Source of the DNA: Chromera velia
Taxonomy: Eukaryota > Sar > Chromeraceae
Reading direction: 5' to 3'
Length of the DNA stretch: 37,423 nt
Assembly: GCA_018398765.1 (NCBI GenBank)
Contig: JAHBMJ010001251.1
Location: 59,817 to 97,239, forward strand
Every line of letters starts with the position of its first letter. Positions within the stretch are counted from its first letter, which is position 1. Position numbers and translations under genes: made by a program. The notes beneath the pieces are model-generated. The model ran no database searches. It was given only the letters and a program-made list of their open reading frames with translations, and was not told the origin of the DNA. Shown here one piece after another: positions 29,434-37,423 of the stretch.

Positions 29434-31332
29434 ATGCAGCGATCCAACTCTCTGCCTCAGGAGGCTTCTACTTCGAGTGGCAACAATCCTTTTACCACTC
29501 CTGTCCCTGTGCATGCCTTTGTTACAGACTCGTCAGGTGACCTTCGTCCGGCTGATGGACCTCCTCCCCATGGAGTCCTCTCGGCCCCTCCTCCAGGCAT
29601 CGTGCAACCACACCCCCCTCCCACATTCGGACCAGCTGCAGGAGGTCAACCTCAAGGCTCTCGTTTTTTTGGCCCCCTCACTGCTCCCCCTGTTGCTTCT
29701 TCCGAGGATGCTGAGGCCTTCCGCGCCCCTCCTCTGCAGGCTGCACCTTCCCAGGGGCCTGCCTACTTCGGGATCTCCACTCCCCCCCCGGTTCCTCAAA
29801 CTGCCATCCCGGAGTCTGTTCACAACTTCGGTCCTGGTGGACCTGGCTGGGCTGCCTTCCAGCAAGCGCACCCGCCTCCTCTCCAGCAGTTCTCGACTCG
29901 TCGCTCCGACTTGGCCAAGAAAGCCCTCGACTCCGTCAAGTCTTTCTCTGCCGAGAAGGATATCGAGCTCTTCCATGAGTCCATCATTGAGTGTGTCGAG
30001 GAAGTACGCTCTCTCGATGGTCCTTCTTCTTTCGGTCCGGTGGACCTCGCTTCTCTCATTCGACAGAAGCTCTCCGAGGATGTCCTGAACGTTCTCAAGG
30101 CGGACCCCGAGTACTCCGTATCCAAGGCCAACCCGGATTGGCTGATGGATTGCCTCCAACATTTCTACTTGGGTCCATTTCCGAAACGCCTTCGGGCTCG
30201 CTGGAGCGAGATCAAGTCCTTTGCCCCCTTGGCTAAGGAGTCTGCTCTGGCATTCGTTGCTCGCGGGCAGAAGATCCTTGGTCGTTACCGTCGTCTGGTT
30301 CCGATGACCCCTGAGGCCTTCTCCATGATGGAGTACTCCGTGCTCTTCGAGGCCCTCCCTATTGGCAGCGCTGCCCGCCGGTACGTTGTTACGAACCTTC
30401 AAGACCACTCCCTCTCTGGCCTTCGTGACTGTCTGCGCCAGTACGAGGAGACTGCTATGTCTCAGTCGCCCGGTGCTTCCATCTGGCTTGCGACTAATAT
30501 TCCTTCCTCTTCGGGTGGTCGACCTCAAGTCCCCAGTGCCCCTCAAGGCAATTGTCCTTCGGGTACCTCTGGTTCGGGTTCTTTCTTCTGCCCTCTGTGC
30601 AAGCATATACACAAGAAGGGCATGCATTCGAAGTACGCTGGTTGTGGTACAAACAAGCGTTGCGCTACTCAGGGACGTCCATGCCCTGGTGCTTCCCACG
30701 AGTGCACTCACTGCAAGCGGACGGGTCATTTAGATTCCGCCTGCATTCAGGAACTCAAGAAGAAGGTCGACGTGAAGCTGGCGACGGTCTCTTTTACTGC
30801 GGCGGCGGCGGAGACTACTGAAGACTCTCTGGAGGACCCTCACTTCGGCAAAGATGATGGAGCTACTGTGGATGCTGTCGGCGAGAACTACTTGAAGCGT
30901 TTGCCCTCCAGCGTGCGATACACTGTCTCTCCCCTTCCTGCGCCTGTGCCTATTCAGACTGCAGGAGAAGACGGTGCTGTTGTGCAGGCAACGCACTCCG
31001 CTGACGTCCCTGACGTCATGTTTGGAGAAAAGCGTGCGGATCTTTCTTTCCTCATCCTTCCCGACTCTCCCGTGCCCTTTCTCTTTTCCAAGGCTCTCGC
31101 TCAGCGTCTCGGTGCTGTGATGGACTATCGCAGCGACTTGATGACAATCCCTTCAGCTTCTGGTGATCCTACAGAGCTTCTTTGGATCGACCTCGGCCGT
31201 TATTGCGCAATGACGCTCCGACAGGCGCCCGTCTTCGAAGCGTCTCCTGCCATCTCCGTCACTTTGTCCCCGGCAGGTCCCCCCGCAGCTTTCATGGCTA
31301 CTGTCTCCGCTCCTGCAGAAGCCCCCCTCTAG
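29434..31332 (+). CDS. gag: Copia Gag polyprotein with zinc knuckle
   Basis: The frame is open from inside the LTR, but the first ATG downstream of the LTR (29434, MQRSNSLPQEAS) is the sensible start. A Pro-rich N-terminus is followed by a helical Gag core (about 29920-30480) and then a Cys/His region. CTHCKRTGHLDSAC at 30703-30744 is a perfect CX2CX4HX4C knuckle for RNA binding. Downstream, around 31050-31150, SKALAQRLGAVMDYRSDLMT resembles the C-terminal half of a retropepsin-like protease, but a clear D-T/S-G triad was not found (DSP instead). The frame ends at TAG 31330. The same frame continues open beyond it with an Asp-rich coding-like stretch to TAA 31522, so the TAG may be a nonsense change or a read-through point. 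Confidence 0.85.
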   Translation: MQRSNSLPQEASTSSGNNPFTTPVPVHAFVTDSSGDLRPADGPPPHGVLSAPPPGIVQPHPPPTFGPAAGGQPQGSRFFGPLTAPPVASSEDAEAFRAPPLQAAPSQGPAYFGISTPPPVPQTAIPESVHNFGPGGPGWAAFQQAHPPPLQQFSTRRSDLAKKALDSVKSFSAEKDIELFHESIIECVEEVRSLDGPSSFGPVDLASLIRQKLSEDVLNVLKADPEYSVSKANPDWLMDCLQHFYLGPFPKRLRARWSEIKSFAPLAKESALAFVARGQKILGRYRRLVPMTPEAFSMMEYSVLFEALPIGSAARRYVVTNLQDHSLSGLRDCLRQYEETAMSQSPGASIWLATNIPSSSGGRPQVPSAPQGNCPSGTSGSGSFFCPLCKHIHKKGMHSKYAGCGTNKRCATQGRPCPGASHECTHCKRTGHLDSACIQELKKKVDVKLATVSFTAAAAETTEDSLEDPHFGKDDGATVDAVGENYLKRLPSSVRYTVSPLPAPVPIQTAGEDGAVVQATHSADVPDVMFGEKRADLSFLILPDSPVPFLFSKALAQRLGAVMDYRSDLMTIPSASGDPTELLWIDLGRYCAMTLRQAPVFEASPAISVTLSPAGPPAAFMATVSAPAEAPL

Positions 31333-31351
31333 GAGATTTCTGTTTCCGACG

Positions 31352-34300
31352 ATGATGATGACGACTGCCCCAGTCTCTGCGGTAGCTCTGACACCGCTTC
31401 CGACTGTGCAGATGGTGAGAGTGCTTGTCCCAATCAAGGTGAGCGTGACACTGTTTCCCTGCCTTCTTCTTTCCCTGCAACCTTTCTTGAAACAGGAGAG
31501 CGTTTTCGTTTTCTTATTGTCTAACCTTCAGTCTCTTGTGATGGAGGTTCATTGTAATTGTGCGCATGTCGGCGTTGAGGATGTTCTTTCCCAGCTGCGT
31601 CGCGTTTTCTCTTTCGAGGTTTCCGTCCGTTCCCTCCGTGAAGTGGTATGGAAGGTTCTTGCCTCTTGTGTCCCCTGCTCCTGTGTGAAGGGCCCTGTCG
31701 GTTTTTCAATTCCTCGTTCCTCCTTCCACAGAGGAGCCTACCCTGGTGCCCGCCTGCATATGGACAGTCAGTATCTCGGCCCTTCCGAGTCTGGACACAC
31801 CCACCAGCTCTCCATTCTCAAAGACTATCACGATTTTGGTTTGGAACTTCGCTACAACGGCCCTCCCACTTCTGCCAAGGCTGCTGCTTTCCTTCGAGAC
31901 GTCTGGATCCCTCGCTTTAGCGTCCCCCTCGAGATTCGGTGCGACCCCGGATCCGAGTTCATCGGAAAACCTTTCACTTCTCTCTGCACTGAGCTCAACA
32001 TCATCCTCTCCTTTTCTCCTTCTGGTTACAAGGATGGGAACTCTCTTGCCGAGCGCTGGTAGCGAGAGGTACTGGTGTCAGTGTGGACGATCCTCCTCGA
32101 GAGAGGCCTCCCCCCAACCATGTGGCCGACCGTCCACGATGAAGCCATACGGCGTCTCAACAACCGTCTCTCTCGACGGGATCCCTCCAAACCACGTCAG
32201 ACAGCCGTTTCCGGTGCTGCTCTGCTTCCTTGCTTCCGTCGATTCCTTTCCTCTCAGCGTCGCCCTTCCCCTGCTGCTCTTCGTAAGTATGCTGTGAGAG
32301 ATGAAGTGATGTACAACACCGGTGCTTCACTGGGCGGCGGCCGCTCAGGCCCCGAGCACAAATGTGGCCCAGTCTGGTATCCTTACCGTGTCGAGGCGAA
32401 AGAGAACGACCATTACTACAAAATTGCGGCGACTGAAGACGACACACACCCTCAGAAGACCTCTGCGAGCCCCCACCAGCTCCGACCTTCTGCTGTGCCC
32501 CTCTCTCCCGAGTTACCTGTTGTGTCCTCTTCAGCCGACCCTTCTTCCTCCACTTCCGAGACCCCTGTTCACAGCGCTCCCTCAGGCCCTCTTGCCCCTG
32601 GCACGATGGTTGTGGCATCTTCACCTGAGCACTCTCTTCTCTGGGTTGGAGAGGTGCACGGGGCGGTCGTTTCTGGCGATGACTCTAGAGACTTCCTCTA
32701 CGAAGTTCACGCGTGGGGAACTCATCAGAAGTGCGCTCTCAAGAAGCGTGCTTGGTATCCCGGTCACTATGTGGCTGGCGGCTCTTACGTCACCTATGAC
32801 TCGAGAGGACGTCGCACGGATCCTGAGATTGTCGAGCTTCGCCACAGTAATGTGGTTGCTTCTGGATTCGAGATGGTCAAGAACCGTGGAGCTCATGGCT
32901 CCCGTCTTCCCTCTGATTTGTGTGCTCGGCTATCTGATGGTTCGCGTAGCTGTTTCTTCTCTCAATATCCTACGTCTGAGCCTACTGATCCTGCTGTGCA
33001 TGCTGCTGTCAACTTTCTGACTTCTTCCGACTGTTCGACTTCAGTTTTCGCTGCGACTACACACAAGCCTGTCCGTCTCTCTTCTCTGAATTCTAGTGAG
33101 CGTGAAGGTGTTCGTGAAGCAGACGCAAAGGAAGACAAGGGTTGGTAAGACAGACAGGTGTATGAGCGTGTCCCTCTCACTGCTATACCTCCCGATGTTT
33201 AGCGTGTTCCCCTGCAGCGAGTCCGTACAGAGAAGCTGCGAGATGATGGTACTCGCATCTTCAAGACTCGCACAGTCATTCGAGGAGACCTTGTCAACCG
33301 CATCGGTTTGGACGTCACCACTCACCTCTGTCCTCCCGATGCCGTGCGCCTTGTTCTCCAGCTTGCTCTCGATCTTTGCAAGCGGCGCGGCATCAGCCTC
33401 TCTCTCAAGAAGGCGGATGTCGTCCAGGCGTACCTCCAGGCTCGACTTCCGAGCTCTCGTGCTCCTGTGTACGTGCTGCCTCCTCCTGATCACCCAGATC
33501 GTGGCCATCACCTTTGGAAGCTCTTGAAGGCTGTGTATGGTCTCCCCGATGCCGGCAAGGTTTTCGAGGACTTTCTTAGCTCCAAGCTTCGAGAGCTTGG
33601 ATGGTCTACTACACTCTTTCCTGGTGTTTGGTTTCTTCGAGGCGCTGATGGAGAGATTCGTGGGATCCTCTGCACGTACGTTGACGACCCGTTTTTGATT
33701 GGCATCGGTGAAGACGCTGCTAATCTTTCAGGTCCCCTCCGAGATCATGTTGTGTGTGGTGACGACACCGACGCCACTTCTGGCCGCTTTGTCGGAGTCC
33801 AGTTCGATGTGACTGCTGACGGCATCCTGATCTACCAGCACGACTACATCTCATCCCTTTCCCTACCTCCAGAATTTTCCTCCAGCGAGTCCCGTCCTGC
33901 CGACAAGCCTCTGCCTGTTGGCGCGACTCATGAAGAGGACATTTCCCCACCTCTCGATGCAGCCGGTGCAAGAGTCTATCGAGAACTTCTGGGCCAGGTG
34001 GGATACGTCGCCTACTGCACCCGCCCTGATATCTCGTTAGCTCATAGCTATCTCTCTCGTTTCATGGCTGCCCCGATGGAGAGAGCTTTCTGCCTTCTCC
34101 TTCAGACGATCCGGTACCTTCGATCGACTCCCTCTTTGGGCATCCCCATCCGTCCCTCTCTCAACCCCGACGAGCTCATTGCGGTTGTCCATGCAGATGC
34201 CTCGTTTGGTACCCCTGACTCTCCTTATCCTCAGACTGGCTGGTTGCTCTTTCTCCAAGGGTCTCCCCTTCTCTACAAGAGTCGCCGACAGTCTCGTGTG

Positions 34301-34726
34301 GCGAGATCTACGACCCGTGCAGAAGTTCTTGCTCTTGAGGACGCTGTCGATGCCTCTCTTCATTTCGCTGCTTGTCTGATTCCCTTCTACAAGTCCGTGA
34401 AGATTGGCATTGGTTGCGATGCCGCCAACGTTCTGCACCTTCTCCAGTCTGGTGGTGCCTCCTCTGCTGAGAGAGCGCTCCTCCCTCTGGTTCGTCGTCT
34501 GGGAGACCGCGCCTGCGTGGTTCCCCTCTTGGCGGTGACTGACCTCACCGAACAGTACAAAGTAGGTGTCTTCAAGATCCCTACGGACGTGAATGTCTCC
34601 GACATCCTGACTAAAGCCCGTGACATTGGATTGCTTTCTCGGCTCCTCTCTCTGTCCGCGGATGCTCCTGAGCTCTTTAGATTGGCTGAATGTTCTTGTC
34701 TGCCCCCTCTTTCTCTCACTCCTTGA
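31352..34726 (+). pseudogene. pol: Copia pol: integrase, reverse transcriptase, RNase H with in-frame stops
   Basis: All pieces lie in one frame, offset by +1 from gag. Integrase: an HX4H...CX2C zinc motif (HCNCAH near 31550, CVPC near 31669), then the catalytic triad Asp in HMDSQYL (31763), Asp in CDPGSEF (31943) and Glu in GNSLAERW (32051). A TAG (32060) follows that Trp, after which the frame continues as REVLVSVWTILLERGLPP. A linker region holds TAA 33146 and TAG 33200. Reverse transcriptase: KKADVVQAYLQA (about 33410) and the catalytic YVDD (33677-33688). RNase H: DASFGT, STTRAEVLALEDA and GCDAANV. It ends at TGA 34724. Gag and pol are probably made as one polyprotein in the ancestral element. 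Confidence 0.9.
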
Positions 34727-34754
34727 TTTTTCTTTGCCTGCGCGCTACCGCTGT

Positions 34755-34765
34755 AAAGAAAAGAA
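34755..34765 (+). other. Candidate polypurine tract
   Basis: AAAGAAAAGAA lies 4 bp upstream of the 3' LTR, separated from it by CCCC (34766-34769). A polypurine tract normally abuts the LTR, so this assignment is tentative. Confidence 0.4.
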
Positions 34766-34769
34766 CCCC

Positions 34770-35251
34770 CGTAAAGCTTCAGAGCGCTTCAGAGGTAAAG
34801 CGTGCAGCGTCAGAGAACTGCGTGCGTCATTATTTCAGTACCCCGCCTGTGCGCGCGGGATTTTCGCTTTATGAGGCATGCAATGAGTCATTTTCCGGGG
34901 CCATCAGTCTGCCCGTCGATTGATCACCGCGGTTCATTCGATTTGATCTCTTCGCTGTCCAAGCAACTGAAGCGTGGTTTGCTTTGGACACTATCGATTC
35001 TAAGAATTCGAGTGGATCTGATTGCGCGGTTTGAAGTAGATAGAAAGTCTGCTCTTTGTCTTCGCGTCTAGAATTCATCTTGATTGATCGATCGATTTCT
35101 CGGATGCTTCAAAGATCTTCGTGTTCTTGTGGGCATCTCCCGGATTGACATTCTTCATTTCTATTCGTAAGTCCAACTATGTTCAGTTGACTTCTCTCTT
35201 TCTTCTTCGAATAAGTTTAGGTGCTTCATCTAGATCATCCTAAACTTATCG
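34770..35251 (+). repeat. 3' LTR of the copia element
   Basis: Same 482-bp length as the 5' LTR, with eight substitutions and no indels. Five of the eight differences are CG in one copy against CA or TG in the other, as expected if CpG cytosines are methylated and deaminate. Confidence 0.95.
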
Positions 35252-37423
35252 TATATATATATATATATATATATCATATTAATTACTAGATATGTACTCT
35301 AGTAGATACCTTAGCATACCTAGGTAGATACTAAGTTTTCAGTGTAACTTTCCACCAGTTTAGCTTTTACTAGGTTTTTCATTTCTTTTAACGACTCGTC
35401 TAGCGACTCGTGACGATTACTCTTTGAAGCTATAGGTTTGAAGTTCAATGCATACATTCAATTGACACCTGATTTGGCATTAAATGTAGCTCACAAGTAA
35501 GGTTTGTCAACGGTAAAGAATGTTTTTGCTTTGCCTGCGTAAATACCGACTCAGAGAGCGAATCTACGGTGCATGTCCACATGCCAGTGAAAAGAGTGGC
35601 CTAGAGAGTGGCCGTAACTTGGCCTTGTAAGAGACTTGAGCAAGCGGGCAGCGCGCCCATTTCCATTCTCTTCTTCTGCACATAAGCCCAGCAGTGCACA
35701 TTTTGTACCTGCTTTGTAGGTACCTGCATGCGCCTCAAGAGATTCCGTCTCAAGAGATTCGATCCTCCAATGCATACTCCGGCCAGATTCTTTTCTCTTT
35801 GCACTTCTGCTTCATCGAGTGAATCCGTTAATCTTCTTGTGAAAACAACATTGAAACAACAGGCAAACGGAGCCAGCCAGCAAGCCGGCCAGCCGCGCAT
35901 GATTTCTTCAATGGCCTGTACGTTCGTAGCCATGCACATGCAGAGGGAAGTCGAATGCTTCCCTTGCATGCCGAGCGCCGGCTGCCATTAATCTCTCTCT
36001 CTCTCCCCCCCTTGATTTCGTCAGTCACCGTCAATCGACAGGGTGGAGTTTTTGAAATGAATTCAATTGAAACCACTTTCTTCATTTGGTCACTCCCATG
36101 CAATTAAATGAACTCTGTGTCAGTTCGTTTGTTTCTCTGGACGGCCTGCCTGGAGGACTCCTCTGGTCTCGCAGGCGGTTTCTTTCAATTTACTTTGCTC
36201 GTCCATTCGCCATAATTTCATCCATCCTTTCTTTCTTTCCTTCCGGTGATGCATGCACGCAAGCAGAGAGGAGACCGTCTGAGTGGGCAGACCGACCCCT
36301 TCTCCTCTCTTCCTTTCTGTCTCCTGCTCGCCCTCATGCACTTAGATCGCTTTGCTCTTCCATCCGTTTCTTCTCTAAATGCGCGCGCGAGGACCGACAT
36401 CGCTGCGGACGTGTGCCTCGCCTTTCCCCTCTCCCTGTGTTTAGCCGCGTGTCTAGACGTTGCCAACTGGACAGCAGCTTCAAAGCTTTGTTTGTTTGTT
36501 TGTTTGTGTGATTACTTACTTGATCGATCGATCGATGTGTTTGTCTTCTCGTATGGACGGAGGGAGTATGAAGATGAAGCGAGCCAGAAAAACAGCAAAA
36601 CCACATCATGCATGAAAAAGAGCATTCAACTGTTTGGGAGAAAAAACAATTTCTCCCAGCATGCACATACAGAATGCCACCGTGCAATCCAACAAACACA
36701 CGCAACTCAACTTATTTCAAATCAAATCAAATCCATCTGTGCACCCTCCCCGCGAAATCCCCCCCCCTCCATGCATTGGCGCCTGGCCTGCCCACCCGAG
36801 GAGTCCTCCTCTCCCTCTTCCCTGGCTTCCTTCCTTCCTTCACCCCAAGATAAATGCACGCACGCACGCTTGCTGCCCACTCCTAGGCCAAACTCCTTTC
36901 ATTTCCTCCTTCTGGCTCCATGGCTTCTTCTTTTGATTTGACGACGGAATTAAAGGATTTCCTTCCATGCAGGCCCACCTCCTGCCTGGGCTGGCCAGGC
37001 GGGCACCTTCAGTCGATCCCATCCAGAGATGCCAACAACGTTTTTTCGACATCGATGCAAGGCTTCGGCAAAAGAAAAAAAAACGGTGCCGGAAAAAAGA
37101 CGCAAACAAAGAGAGGCGCACAAAAAAAAATTCCTACCCGCCATCTGCTTTCAAGAAGATTTCCTTCCAGCTCGCTGCCAGCATAGGCGCCGTTTTTTTT
37201 AGTTTCTCTATCGCTACGCCGACATAAAAAGAAAAGAGAACAAAGCACCAGAAAGCCACGAAGGATTAACGTCGCGTCTCCTTGCTCTAAGGCGTCTTCT
37301 CTGTCCTCCTTAAAGCGGAGGAAGAAAATGACGGAAGAAATTTCAATTACTCTGCATGATGTCTGCAATGGGCAACCAACCGTCACACGAACAAACCAAC
37401 CAAATGCCCCCCCCCCCCCCCCC
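35252..37423. other. Right flank, no supported gene
   Basis: The TA run (35252-35273) is followed by AT-rich DNA to about 35500 and then by balanced sequence with CATGCA and TGCATGC words. Open frames are short and show no recognised family or in-phase exon chain. An acceptor-like CATGCAG at about 36967-36973 was seen without a matching donor. The window ends in a run of 17 C (37407-37423), which looks like a contig edge. Confidence 0.5.

Larger units (their letters stand above)
28860..35251 (+). mobile_element. Full-length Ty1/copia LTR retrotransposon
   Basis: About 6.4 kb long: two 482-bp LTRs, a primer-binding site, gag with a zinc knuckle, then integrase, reverse transcriptase and RNase H in that order, which defines the copia superfamily. 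By eye the LTRs differ at 8 of 482 positions (about 98.3% identity, seven of the eight transitions), so insertion is fairly recent. The coding region has four in-frame stops (TAG 31330, TAG 32060, TAA 33146, TAG 33200) and one frame change near 31.5 kb, so this copy is probably not autonomous unless stops are read through. Confidence 0.95.

Noticed and set aside
29533-30729. 398-codon - strand frame opposite gag
   Set aside because: It is a shadow of the gag frame, without motifs; the + strand frame has the zinc knuckle.
12366-34726. Nuclear code with TAA/TAG read as Gln
   Set aside because: The only support is one transposon copy with expected decay, and the - strand gene appears to end in TAA. 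Kept as a finding to check, not as a call.
35551-37386. Short frames on both strands in the right flank
   Set aside because: No family motif, no in-phase exon chain and no consistent splice pairs.

Overview
This is a nuclear eukaryotic window, probably from a photosynthetic relative of the Apicomplexa (a chromerid such as Chromera velia). That assignment is inference. It rests on intron-dense genes with GT-AG borders, roughly even base composition in exons, introns packed with CTGT/TTTC/TG microsatellites, a Ty1/copia element, and TGCATGC-type motifs in a promoter-like region. No rRNA, tRNA, CRISPR array or bacterial operon was seen.

Layout: (1) 33-8215, + strand: the 3' fourteen exons of a nuclear cap-binding protein subunit 1 (CBP80/NCBP1) gene, truncated at the left edge. 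(2) 8216-12365: AT-rich intergenic DNA with a decayed LINE-like reverse-transcriptase tail (- strand), another unexplained - strand coding-like stretch and a long CA microsatellite. (3) 12366-17739, - strand: a 13-exon gene for a Glu/Arg-rich, probably coiled-coil protein with weak resemblance to mitoribosomal protein mS23. (4) 17740-18742: a shared divergent upstream region with a GC-rich palindromic island and a TGCATGC array. (5) 18743-25664, + strand: a complete 11-exon gene for formate-tetrahydrofolate ligase (10-formyl-THF synthetase). (6) 25665-28348: 3' flank and intergenic DNA, including one unresolved base in a poly-G run. (7) 28349-28822: a fold-back (MITE-like) element. (8) 28860-35251: a full-length Ty1/copia retrotransposon with two 482-bp LTRs, inserted in a TA microsatellite, with four in-frame stop codons (all TAG/TAA) and a frame change. 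(9) 35252-37423: no supported gene; the window ends in poly-C.

The exon chains of all three host genes were derived by hand and keep reading phase across every junction listed. The most unusual observation is in the intron before exon 9 of the formate-THF ligase gene. A tandem array of about 14 units, each mostly 40-42 bp, repeats the real intron/exon junction, so the true 3' splice site is preceded by about 13 near-perfect decoys. Decoy use in the correct phase would put a stop within a few codons. A second host-wide peculiarity is a 5' splice-site preference for GTC (GTCAGT/GTCGGT) rather than GTAAGT, often at the edge of a GTCA/GTCT array.

Functionally the window joins RNA cap metabolism (CBP80), one-carbon metabolism (10-formyl-THF for purines and formyl-Met) and possibly mitochondrial translation. 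The link between the divergent pair is speculation.
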